Shown in pieces: positions 56,628 through 64,000 of a DNA stretch of 64,000 bases. A model generated the notes under the pieces. That model saw only the letters and a program-made list of their open reading frames with translations, had not been told where the DNA came from and did no database searches. The number at the start of each line of letters is the position of its first letter. Within the stretch, counting starts at the first letter, position 1. Position numbers and translations under genes: made by a program. The stretch comes from Sabulibacter ruber (lineage in GTDB: Bacteria > Bacteroidota > Bacteroidia > Cytophagales > Hymenobacteraceae): the NCBI RefSeq assembly GCF_017355955.1, contig NZ_JAFFID010000005.1, forward strand, positions 62,001 through 126,000, written 5' to 3'.

Positions 56628-56652
56628 CAAATGTACGGAATAACTACCTTTG
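56628..56652. promoter_or_regulatory. Back-to-back -7 boxes of aroQ and xerD
   Basis: The minus-strand box TACATTTG (56628-56635, aroQ) and the plus-strand box TACCTTTG (56645-56652, xerD) are both exact and only 9 bp apart, so the two promoters overlap and polymerases cannot bind both at once. Confidence 0.5.
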
Positions 56653-56720
56653 GGCAGTAGGCAGTTTTTGTCTTTTATAAGTTGCCTGCAAAAGGTTTTC
56701 CCCCAAACCACTGTGCCCCC

Positions 56721-57620
56721 ATGAACTGGTCACTAAGTCTTACCCAATTTCAAGGATACCTTCAGGTTGAGAAGTCGTTATCCAGCCACTCCGTAGAGGC
56801 TTATCTGCGGGATGTCCGCAAACTGGTGCAATTTTTTGAAGTCACAAACCAGAAGGTAGGTCCGCTGGCTGTTGAGGCCAAACACCTGCAGGGTTTTCTG
56901 GAATGGATCAATACGCTTGGTATGACCGCGCATTCGCAGGCCCGCACCATCTCCGGCATCAGGTCGTTCTACAAGTTCCTGATCATGGAAGAAGTACTGG
57001 ACGCCGACCCCACCGAGACCATTGAGGGTCCTAAACTGCAGCGCAAACTCCCCGATACGTTAAGCTACGAGGAAATCACCACGCTCTTTGACGCTATTGA
57101 TGTGAGCACCCCAGAAGGTACCCGCAACAAGGCCATGCTGGAAACGCTCTACAGTTCTGGCTTACGGGTAACCGAGCTGATAGAGTTGAAAATCACCAAT
57201 CTGTACGAAGACCTGGGTTTCCTACGGATTATGGGAAAAGGCAACAAAGAGCGTCTGGTGCCTATTGGCCGCGATGCCCTCAAATACATCAGGGTGTACT
57301 TAGATGGGGTGCGCCGGCACCAAACCATCAAAAAAGGCCACGAGGACTTTGTGTTTGTGAACCGCCGGGGCACCAGCCTGAGCCGCGTGATGGTGTTCAA
57401 CATCATCAAAGACCTGGCCGCCAAAGTAGGTTTGCAGAAGAACATCAGCCCGCACACTTTCCGGCACTCCTTCGCCACCCACCTCATTGAAGGCGGCGCC
57501 GACCTGCGGGCCGTGCAGGAAATGCTGGGGCACGAGTCCATCACCACCACCGAGATCTACACCCACCTGGACCGCGATTACCTCAAGCAGGTGATTCAGG
57601 AATTCCACCCGAGGAGTTAG
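56721..57620 (+). CDS. xerD: Tyrosine recombinase XerD-type
   Basis: Site-specific recombinase (299 residues) that resolves chromosome dimers at dif. The N-terminal SAM-like core-binding domain runs to about 100; catalytic residues are R in LYSSGLRVTELIEL, H-x-x-R in HTFRHSFATHLIEGG, the second H in LGHESITTTEIYTH and Y in EIYTHLDRDYL. The ATG at 56721 is chosen; the frame is open upstream to 56682. The dif site is not expected in this spacer and was not recognised. Confidence 0.92.
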   Translation: MNWSLSLTQFQGYLQVEKSLSSHSVEAYLRDVRKLVQFFEVTNQKVGPLAVEAKHLQGFLEWINTLGMTAHSQARTISGIRSFYKFLIMEEVLDADPTETIEGPKLQRKLPDTLSYEEITTLFDAIDVSTPEGTRNKAMLETLYSSGLRVTELIELKITNLYEDLGFLRIMGKGNKERLVPIGRDALKYIRVYLDGVRRHQTIKKGHEDFVFVNRRGTSLSRVMVFNIIKDLAAKVGLQKNISPHTFRHSFATHLIEGGADLRAVQEMLGHESITTTEIYTHLDRDYLKQVIQEFHPRS

Positions 57621-57644
57621 GGAGAAATAGGCCGTAATACATTA

Positions 57645-58286
57645 ATGAAAAGTATGAAATATGGGTGCTGTATCCTTTTACTTTGCTTGTACCTATTGTC
57701 CTGCCAGGAAAAAGAAGTAGAAAAAAAACCTTCGTCTGGCATTAGAGAAAAATCTGGAGTAACTGAGAAAGTGGTTCCTGAAAGCCCCAAAAAATCAGCG
57801 TTTGATTTCAAGAGGTTTGAAATTGGAAAAGGCAGGATAGGGGCAATTAAAGTAGGTCAAAATATCTCCGATTTTGAATCTGAATTAACTAGTTTGACAA
57901 AGGAGGTAATTGAATCCTATGATGTTGGTTTCGATGGAGGTGGTGAGGTATATCTCTACCAATATAACAAAGAACCTATTTTAGCAATAGTACCATTTTA
58001 TGACACAGATTCCATTATTGCACTTGTAGGCTTTCACAAGGAATTAAAAACATCTAGTGGCATTCATCCAAAGATGACAGCAAATGAATTGTCCAAGAAG
58101 TATCCTCAAGCTCTTTATTATCTGGACTTAATGAATGGAGGCGAGTTGTTAGAAGATACTGAAAAGGGCTGGATCTTTGTCTTCAACACAAATGAGAAGA
58201 ACCAAATTGGGGTATATAAGGAAATTGAAGATGGTTCTAAGGTAAGAAATGGGAACGTTCAAATGGATTGGATTACCATTAGGTAG
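57645..58286 (+). CDS. Hypothetical lipoprotein
   Basis: A 213-residue predicted lipoprotein: basic start MKSMKYGCC, hydrophobic LLLCLYLLS and a lipobox LLSC-Q with Cys20 as the acylated residue. A linker rich in K/E/S follows, then a globular domain (about 55-210) of alternating strands (GRIGAIKVGQNISDFESELT, GGEVYLYQYNKEPILAIVPF). I do not recognise the family. It starts 24 bp after xerD, but the sequence is markedly AT-rich compared with its neighbours, suggesting recent acquisition or weak expression. Confidence 0.75.
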   Translation: MKSMKYGCCILLLCLYLLSCQEKEVEKKPSSGIREKSGVTEKVVPESPKKSAFDFKRFEIGKGRIGAIKVGQNISDFESELTSLTKEVIESYDVGFDGGGEVYLYQYNKEPILAIVPFYDTDSIIALVGFHKELKTSSGIHPKMTANELSKKYPQALYYLDLMNGGELLEDTEKGWIFVFNTNEKNQIGVYKEIEDGSKVRNGNVQMDWITIR

Positions 58287-58332
58287 AGTTTGAAAATCAT
58301 TTGAGTAAATCTGATTACTGTAGGATAACACA

Positions 58333-58370
58333 GCTTTAAGCCTACTTTTTCTAAAAATAAAGTCTAAAAC
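58333..58370. repeat. Palindromic element (weak copy)
   Basis: CTTTAAGCCTACTTTTTCT then AAAAATAAAGTCTAAAAC, in the 296-bp spacer 58287-58582, which otherwise holds a composite palindrome, another element copy and a terminator. Confidence 0.5.
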
Positions 58371-58396
58371 AAAGGACTGTAAGAGAGCATTACCTT

Positions 58397-58469
58397 CTAT
58401 GGCGCGGAAGTTACTTCCGTGCCTTGCATAGCAGAATAGAAAGGCACGGAAGTAACTTCCGCGCCATAG
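58397..58469. repeat. Composite palindrome with GGAAGTTACTTCC units
   Basis: Perfect 29-bp inverted arms (58397-58425 and 58441-58469) with a 15-bp loop. Each arm contains GGAAGTTACTTCC, itself a palindrome with a single central T, so the structure is a pair of hairpins in opposite orientation, as in REP/BIME elements. No transposase is in the window. Confidence 0.78.
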
Positions 58470-58492
58470 TGAGCTATAATGAACGTCAATCG

Positions 58493-58529
58493 TGTTTATA
58501 GGCCGATTCTCTAAAATTAGCTACAAAAG
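58493..58529. repeat. Palindromic element adjoining a terminator
   Basis: GTGTTTATAGGCCGATTCTC then TAAAATTAGCTACAAAAG; its right arm overlaps the left arm of the terminator at 58523-58569. Confidence 0.6.
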
Positions 58530-58569
58530 CAAAAGGCCTGCGGTACTACCGCAGGCCTTTTGCTTTTGT
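58523..58569. terminator. Perfect 23-bp-arm terminator palindrome
   Basis: Arms 58523-58545 and 58547-58569 are exact complements (ACAAAAGCAAAAGGCCTGCG + GTA). T-rich on both strands, 14 bp before the stop of the DUF3857 gene, so it serves that gene and possibly the lipoprotein. Confidence 0.92.
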
Positions 58570-58582
58570 TATAGAATAGAAA

Positions 58583-61500
58583 TTACTTCAACGCCAACTG
58601 GCGGGCATCGGCGGCGATTACTTTTTTGTAGAATGCTTCAAACTCGGCCATGTCTTTGGGTTGGATCATGTCTTTGGTGAACCTGAGTTCGCGGGTGAAG
58701 ACCAGTTGGTTGTTCACTTTCTTGAAGGTAAGCGAGTACTCGGCTACGGGGCAGGTCAGTTTCACCTGTTGTGGGAGCTCGGCCAATACCTTTTTAGTGG
58801 GCAGGGTCATGGTGATGGTCTCGCGGTCATGGTCGGCGTACATGATCTGGGTGAGGTCCAGTGGGGTGGTGCGGGCCTCGTGGAAGGTGAAATCCCGGGC
58901 AGTGGCTTTGCTGGTCCAGGGCAGGGAGAACAAAGACATGCCGCCTACGTGCTTCACCACATCATTGGCCTGGTAAGCCAGGCGGCAACGCACCGTGTCT
59001 TTGGAGCCTTCCAGGCCCTGGAAAGATAACTCCGTCAATTTTACGCTGGGCAGTTCGGCGTGGATGGCCTGCTGCACAATGCGCTCCCGCTCCTGTTGCC
59101 CTACATCGCGGTAGCGTTGTTTGGCTTCGGCGGCCATGGCTCCGGTTTTGTAGTTTTCCTCCGTTACGGTCAAGCCGTTGCCTTCCAGTTTCAGCGTCAC
59201 ATCGCGGTGGATGATGTTCAGAGGGCGGGTAGTAGGATTCAGGTGCGACAACGTGCGGCTGGCCTGGCTCTGCTCATCATCGATTTCCAGAATACCCGAC
59301 TGCAGCATGCCCTGATACAGACTCCCGAAGGGCAGGAAGTTAGACGTCAGCTCCACGTACATTTCTTTCTCCGGCAGGTTGATCTTGGCGATGCAGTGGT
59401 TGAAATCAATGGATGGCAGCACCAGGTCATCGTAGCCGTTGTCGCGGGTGTTTACCAGCACCAGTTGGGCCGGAACGCCAACCTCGCGACACATGGCCAC
59501 AAACAGCGTGGAAACGTCTTTGCAGTCGCCAATCTTGGTGCTGAGCACGTCTGAAGGGCGTTGCGGCACAATTCCGCTCTGGCGGAACGGGATGGAGCTG
59601 TAGGTGATGTTACTGGTGATGTACTCGTAAATGGCCTGGGCTTTCTGCACAGGCGTGAGGTTCTGCTTACCCGCGAACACTTCTTCCACGGCCTGTTTCA
59701 CCTCGTAATCGGGGCGGGCTTTGGAGGCGGCCAGATCGGCGTACCAGTTGGAGATGAACTTCCAGTCGGGGAACGAGGAGATGTACAGGGTCTGGCTCAC
59801 GTCTGAGAGCACCGGCATTTTGTCCTCGGTTTTCAGGCCGGGCTGGTCTTTCTGCTCCCACACGTACAACTTGAACTCATCGGCGTTCTGCACCTTGGGC
59901 TCCATTGCTTTCTGGGTCACTTTGTACTGGAACTTGGTATCCTGATCCACCAGCAAACTGTAGCGGGTAGTCTGGTACGGCAGGAAATGGGTGAAGAAGT
60001 GGCGGTCCCAGAAGTGCGAGGCTAGTTTGCCCAACAGGTGGTTTTCCAGTTTATAGGTGATGTGGATGGCATCGCCGGGCTCCAGGTTGGTGAACACCAG
60101 TTGGCCTTCGTTGTTCTCGGCGGGTACTTTGCTGCCGTTTTGTTTCACCACCTCGGCTTTTTCCAGGAGCTGGCGCTGCATGTTGTGGTAGCCAATGGAG
60201 TACTCTTTCCAGAACTCCACGCCTTGCTGGTTAAAGGTCTTCACCACCAGCGTGCGTTTCTCCTCAGAGGCGCCGCCTTTGTAGACCACTTTCTGCACCT
60301 CGTCCAGCAAGACCAAACTGCTGTGTTCCGGGAAGGCCGCTGCGGCCGGGGCTTTCTTGATCAAAGAATACACATCGGTCTGCGGGAAATAACTGAACAC
60401 TTCCTTTTTGTTCTCCAAAGCGCGGAGTTCCTTGAGACTGGTGTAATCGGTGGGGTCCAGGTGCACGGCTTTGCGATAGGCAGTAAGCGCTTCCTCTTTC
60501 TTTTGCTGGGCATTGAAGGTTTTGGCCAGATCGGCCCAGTATTGACCAATGTACGGCGATAATTGCAGGGTTTTGCGGTAGGCTTCCTCGGCCAGTTTGT
60601 GGTTCTGCGCCTGGGCGTAGATGTTGGCCAGGCTGTGCTGAATGCCCACGGCCACCGGCTCTTCCTGCAAGTACTGCTGGTACAGTTTGATGCCGTTGCT
60701 CATGTCCCCTTTGTCAAAATACAGGGACGCCAGCCGCTGCGACACCGCGAATGATTTGTTTTCCTTCAGGTACTTCTTGAGCACGTTGGCTGCCCCGCTC
60801 TGATTTTTGTTCACGTTCTTCTCAATCATGTACTTGAGCTCAATGAACGCCGGGTTCTCGGGGTAGGTGGTGTAGCCGCGCTCGGCCAGTTTGATGACCT
60901 CATTGTACTGTTCTTTCTTGGACAGCACTTTGATGCGCTTGGCCAGGATGGTTTCGTCAAGGCCTTGCTGGGCTTCCATCTGATCCAGCAACGCAAGGGC
61001 CTGGGTATAGTTCTCTTTCTCCAGTTCCTCTTCAAACCGAAGATCCAGGGAGAACGACAAACTAGGATCGTGCTCCTTGAGCCACTCCAAAGTGGTAGTC
61101 ACCGAGGTGCGGTTTTCTTCCCGTTGATACGCTTCTAGTTGGCGCAATACCACGTAGCTGCTGTTGGGCACCAGTTTCTGGGTTTGGCGGTACACACGAC
61201 GGGCATCGGCGGTTTTGTCATTGCGCAGGTAGGTTTGGGCCAGCAGTAGTTTAGGCAAAATCTGGCTGGGGTTTTCCTGCGTCTGCTTCTGGAAGAACTC
61301 CTCTACCGAGAGCGTGAGGGAAGCCGGGGTGGCGCCCGAGTCTTTGGAGTACGCTTGGTACTCTGCGGTAGAAGTCAAGCCCGAGATAGGATTGCCTTTC
61401 TCATCGGTGAGGCGCGCCAGGAAGTTTGACCGGCCGGCGTAGCTTTCGCCTACCTGCACCAGAATGCGGTTTTGGCCTTTTTTGAGCGAAACAGGCGTTA

Positions 61501-62356
61501 AATAGGTGTCCAGGTCGTTGTTGCGTTCCACGTCATCGGCGAAAACCAGACGGTCGTTCACCCACGCTTTCAAAGAGCCCGAAACGCCCAGGCGCAGCTG
61601 CACCTGCTGCTCTTTGGGGCTGTTCACGAAGGTCTGGGCGTAGATGGCCGCATCGTTAAAATAGAAGTGGTAAGTAAAGTCAATCCACTTATCATTACGG
61701 GTGGCCGGGGGCGTGAACCAGGAAACCGTGGCACCGTGCTTGTTGGTGAAGGTGGCGGTGCCCTCCGGCTTGGTTAACGGCCCGAATTCCTTGTGGAACC
61801 CGCTTCCTGACATGTTCTCGAACTCACCTACCACCTGCCACTTGTCCAGCGCTCCAATTCTGGCGTACGCTTCTTTGGCAGCGGCGGGCTGGTTGCTGTT
61901 TTCATAGTGGCCGCCCAGCATTGAGTACGCCATCGCTTTGAGCGTACCATCTGCCTTAGGGTCAGAAATCAACTGCTTGAGAAACGCCAACTGCGCCTCA
62001 GATTTCTTTCCGGCACCCGCCATCAAAGACGGAGTGGTCCAGAGCGCATACACGTACGGGTAAGGGTTTGAGGAGGCCTTGAAGAACTCCTGAAACTGTG
62101 CGAAGGCTTCTTTCTCGGGTTTATCCAGCGAAGCCAGCAAAGACAAACCTAAGTGCGCCTCGGCTTTGGAGGCGGGTTCCAAAGAGGCTTTCTGGAAAAG
62201 CTCCCGTGCCTCTGCCCGTTGGTTGGCGTGGAATTTCTCCCAGGCCTGGTCCAGAGTGGAGGGGGCTGCCGCAAACGTTGGGAAAGACGGTAAAAGGTAA
62301 ACAAATAAGAGCACAAGGGCCGCAAGTCGGCGGGCGAAAGGGGTAGTGGTACGCAT
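58583..62356 (-). CDS. DUF3857/transglutaminase-like protein with TPR region
   Basis: A 1257-residue secreted protein. Signal peptide MRTTTPFARRLAALVLLFVY (cleavage near FAAAPS) at the ATG 62356; the frame is open to 62413. The N-terminal half has tandem TPR helices (NPAFIELKYMIEKNVNKNQS, LYQQYLQEEPVAVGIQHSL). Then a DUF3857 domain (VVKTFNQQGVEFWKEYSIGY) and a transglutaminase-like core with the catalytic cysteine in KIGDCKDVSTLFVAMCREVG and His in SIDFNHCIAKINLP. DUF3858-like sequence ends the protein. These large proteins are common in Bacteroidota; function is unknown, likely periplasmic or surface. Confidence 0.85.
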   Translation of the reverse strand: MRTTTPFARRLAALVLLFVYLLPSFPTFAAAPSTLDQAWEKFHANQRAEARELFQKASLEPASKAEAHLGLSLLASLDKPEKEAFAQFQEFFKASSNPYPYVYALWTTPSLMAGAGKKSEAQLAFLKQLISDPKADGTLKAMAYSMLGGHYENSNQPAAAKEAYARIGALDKWQVVGEFENMSGSGFHKEFGPLTKPEGTATFTNKHGATVSWFTPPATRNDKWIDFTYHFYFNDAAIYAQTFVNSPKEQQVQLRLGVSGSLKAWVNDRLVFADDVERNNDLDTYLTPVSLKKGQNRILVQVGESYAGRSNFLARLTDEKGNPISGLTSTAEYQAYSKDSGATPASLTLSVEEFFQKQTQENPSQILPKLLLAQTYLRNDKTADARRVYRQTQKLVPNSSYVVLRQLEAYQREENRTSVTTTLEWLKEHDPSLSFSLDLRFEEELEKENYTQALALLDQMEAQQGLDETILAKRIKVLSKKEQYNEVIKLAERGYTTYPENPAFIELKYMIEKNVNKNQSGAANVLKKYLKENKSFAVSQRLASLYFDKGDMSNGIKLYQQYLQEEPVAVGIQHSLANIYAQAQNHKLAEEAYRKTLQLSPYIGQYWADLAKTFNAQQKKEEALTAYRKAVHLDPTDYTSLKELRALENKKEVFSYFPQTDVYSLIKKAPAAAAFPEHSSLVLLDEVQKVVYKGGASEEKRTLVVKTFNQQGVEFWKEYSIGYHNMQRQLLEKAEVVKQNGSKVPAENNEGQLVFTNLEPGDAIHITYKLENHLLGKLASHFWDRHFFTHFLPYQTTRYSLLVDQDTKFQYKVTQKAMEPKVQNADEFKLYVWEQKDQPGLKTEDKMPVLSDVSQTLYISSFPDWKFISNWYADLAASKARPDYEVKQAVEEVFAGKQNLTPVQKAQAIYEYITSNITYSSIPFRQSGIVPQRPSDVLSTKIGDCKDVSTLFVAMCREVGVPAQLVLVNTRDNGYDDLVLPSIDFNHCIAKINLPEKEMYVELTSNFLPFGSLYQGMLQSGILEIDDEQSQASRTLSHLNPTTRPLNIIHRDVTLKLEGNGLTVTEENYKTGAMAAEAKQRYRDVGQQERERIVQQAIHAELPSVKLTELSFQGLEGSKDTVRCRLAYQANDVVKHVGGMSLFSLPWTSKATARDFTFHEARTTPLDLTQIMYADHDRETITMTLPTKKVLAELPQQVKLTCPVAEYSLTFKKVNNQLVFTRELRFTKDMIQPKDMAEFEAFYKKVIAADARQLALK

Positions 62357-62452
62357 AGGCGGGTAACTGACAAAATTGCCCCTGAATTTCTGTAGAATAT
62401 AGTACTGAAGCAAGAAAGCCTTAGGATTTAAAGAAATGATTATCCAAGAAGG

Positions 62453-62489
62453 TGTTTTTAGGCTGTTTTTCAGAAACAGAACCCAAAGG
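62453..62489. repeat. Palindromic element
   Basis: GTTTTTAGGCTGTTTTTC then AGAAACAGAACCCAAAGG, upstream of the DUF3857 gene and downstream of meaB. Confidence 0.6.
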
Positions 62490-62654
62490 AAAGGCTGCTT
62501 CTGACTACCATTCAGTGCCTCTCATTAGTGTTAAAATAGACTATCTTGGTTGGTTCTCGGAGGAAAGTAGGATAGAACCGAGGTTTTGAACATATATACC
62601 GAGAGTCCGGAAAAGCTCACTCTTCCCAAATACAGGCCAGGAAAGTTCTGTTTC

Positions 62655-63638
62655 CTAAGAGAGCAACCCAAACAACTCCGCTGCGGCCGCGAAAGGAGAC
62701 TTTTGGCCCTGGGTTACTTGCTGAGAGATCTGGCTCCACTGCACTTGTACGGCAGGGTTTTGGTAAAAACGTTCTTCCAGCTGCTGGCGGATGCTGTGTT
62801 TAAGCCAGTGCAGGTTCTGTTCCTGCCTGCGTTTCTGGAAATAGCCATTGCCTTGCGCAAGCTGTACGTATTCCTGCACCAATTCCCAGATGGGCTGTAA
62901 ACCGGTTTTCTCGTAGGCGGAACAAACGGTTACTTTGGGGCTCCACTGTGAAGGCCCCAGCGGAAAGAGATGCAACGCGCCCTGGTACTCGGCCTGGGCG
63001 CTGGTGGCGGGATGCAGGTTGGGTCCGTCGGCTTTGGTGATGGCAATGGCATCGGCCATTTCCATGATGCCTTTCTTGATGCCCTGCAGTTCATCGCCGG
63101 CCCCGGCCAGCATCAAAAGCAGGAAGAAGTCTACCATCTCATGCACCGCTGTCTCGGACTGACCAACGCCCACGGTTTCCACAAAAATAACGTCAAACCC
63201 GGCGGCTTCGCAGAGCACAATACTCTCACGGGTACTTCTGGCTACGCCGCCCAGCGTTTTCCCGGCTGGCGAAGGCCGGATGTAGGCCTTGGGGTTTGAG
63301 GCCAGTGTTTCCATGCGGGTTTTATCACCCAGAATGCTGCCACCGGTGCGCTGGCTGGTAGGATCAATGGCTAATACCGCCAGCTTTTTGCCGTGCTGCT
63401 CCAGCAGGTGATTCCCGAAAGCCTCAATAAACGTGCTTTTGCCCACGCCCGGCACCCCCGTAATACCCACCCGCACCGAGTTGCCGGTATGCGGCAGCAC
63501 CAACTCCATTACCCGGTGGGCCAGGTCCTGGTCTGAGGGGAGGGTACTTTCCACCAACGTGATGGCGCGGCTCAGCAGTACCCGGTTCCCGGACAATACT
63601 CCGGCGGCATACTCGTCTGGGGTAAATCTTTTAGGCAC
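62655..63638 (-). CDS. meaB: Methylmalonyl-CoA mutase-associated GTPase MeaB
   Basis: MeaB (ArgK family) is a G-protein chaperone that protects and loads adenosylcobalamin into methylmalonyl-CoA mutase. The 327-residue protein has an N-terminal helical region, G1 in GITGVPGVGKSTFIEAFG, VLAIDPTSQRTGGSILGDKT, FVETVGVGQSETAVHEMVDF (switch/G3), NKAD-type ITKADGPNLH. Start is GTG at 63638 (MPKRFTPDEYAAG). The mutase genes are not in the window. Confidence 0.92.
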   Translation of the reverse strand: MPKRFTPDEYAAGVLSGNRVLLSRAITLVESTLPSDQDLAHRVMELVLPHTGNSVRVGITGVPGVGKSTFIEAFGNHLLEQHGKKLAVLAIDPTSQRTGGSILGDKTRMETLASNPKAYIRPSPAGKTLGGVARSTRESIVLCEAAGFDVIFVETVGVGQSETAVHEMVDFFLLLMLAGAGDELQGIKKGIMEMADAIAITKADGPNLHPATSAQAEYQGALHLFPLGPSQWSPKVTVCSAYEKTGLQPIWELVQEYVQLAQGNGYFQKRRQEQNLHWLKHSIRQQLEERFYQNPAVQVQWSQISQQVTQGQKSPFAAAAELFGLLS

Positions 63639-63639
63639 T

Positions 63640-63675
63640 CGTTTCGGGCTATTTTCTGGAAAGTACGTGAAAAAT
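63640..63675. repeat. Palindromic element abutting the meaB start
   Basis: GTTTCGGGCTATTTTCTGG then AAAGTACGTGAAAAAT, starting 1 bp from the meaB start codon, so it would lie in its 5' leader. Confidence 0.65.
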
Positions 63676-63843
63676 AAGAAAAGGAGGCCTAAGAATTTCA
63701 GAACGCCATGAAGGAAGCTTAACCGGAAAGCAGCATTGTAAGGTCTATAGCCTACGAACAGGCAAGGTATACATGGAGAAACTCCCTAGAAATAGGGGTA
63801 AGCATCGGTTGCCTTATCTTATTGCAAACAGATTATACCAACT

Positions 63844-64000
63844 ATGAAAATAGCAATTATTGGAACCGGCCGCATGGGCAAAGGCCTGCTCAAAACGTTT
63901 TACCAAGCCTACGGGCAACAAGTCTTGTTTTCGGGCAGGGACGTAGCGCACGCCCAGACGGTAATAAACGAACTGGACCTTGCCCTGCAGGCGGTTCCGC
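63844..64000 (+). CDS. NADP-binding oxidoreductase, N-terminal part (F420-reductase-like)
   Basis: The window ends 52 codons into this gene. MKIAIIGTGRMGKGLLKTFY is a glycine-rich Rossmann motif (GTGRMGKG), followed by YGQQVLFSGRDVAHAQTVIN. The start resembles NADPH-dependent F420 reductases and pyrroline-5-carboxylate reductase-like proteins; too little is visible to choose. Confidence 0.75.
   Translation, partial: MKIAIIGTGRMGKGLLKTFYQAYGQQVLFSGRDVAHAQTVINELDLALQAVP

Overview
The window comes from a Bacteroidota chromosome, most likely order Cytophagales and probably family Hymenobacteraceae (a Rufibacter- or Pontibacter-like organism; the family is inferred, no 16S rRNA gene is present). 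Support: a menG-porT pair (PorT is a type IX secretion protein), a PorE-like TPR/propeller/OmpA protein, DUF5606, DUF2490, xerD beside aroQ, Kdo transferase (LPS), and many -7 boxes of the Bacteroidota form TAnnTTTG. No tRNA, rRNA, CRISPR array, insertion sequence or prophage was seen. The window is mostly chromosomal housekeeping DNA, with one short accessory glycan segment (about 20.8-27.9 kb).

Layout. 0-5 kb: acetate symporter operon (actP partial, DUF485), rnhB, a CHASE3-type histidine kinase with its single-domain response regulator, a TetR regulator. 5-12 kb: gcvT, comB, a DUF2490 barrel, a MazG-like pyrophosphohydrolase, dtd and a 900-residue anchored protein of unknown function. 12-19 kb: YceI, then a tightly overlapping TetR / ABC exporter / HlyD / TolC operon in which the ABC protein has lost the usual catalytic residues. 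19-28 kb: corA, YigZ, then a surface-sugar cluster (FdtA-like isomerase, acyltransferase, FdtB-like aminotransferase, flippase, glycosyltransferase) converging on a DMFase-like protein and a methyltransferase. 28-39 kb: acyl-ACP desaturase, VWA protein and AAA+ partner with two tiny membrane proteins between them, two ZIP-type membrane proteins, cyclophilin, Nudix, an orphan CDI-type immunity protein, rsgA, kdtA, peroxiredoxin. 39-49 kb: aspartokinase, fbp, DUF5606, a TonB-domain protein, engB, the PorE-like protein, menG-porT-SDR. 49-64 kb: cytidine deaminase, saccharopine dehydrogenase-like protein, trmN6, rnhA, MarC, a class-V aminotransferase, aroQ/xerD, a lipoprotein, a DUF3857/transglutaminase TPR protein, meaB, and the start of an NADP-binding protein.

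The most unusual content is between the genes. About thirty spacers carry a variant of one short palindromic element: left half GTTTnnGGGCTGTTTTC, right half GAAAAnCAGCCCnnAAAAC. The core is conserved while the outer arms vary, and in several copies the arms vary with compensation. A second class of structure consists of degenerate tandem arrays of 7-mers (GACTCAG, CAATCAG) or 8-mers (GCACATTA, AATCACTC), often as inverted pairs around a palindrome. Two further composite palindromes lie at 8243-8368 and 58397-58469. I do not know a described family that accounts for these.

Start codons were chosen by family alignment, by ATGA overlaps with the preceding gene, or by position relative to a -7 box. 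Several (rnhA, the hydrolase at 49.1 kb, trmN6, meaB) appear to use TTG or GTG.
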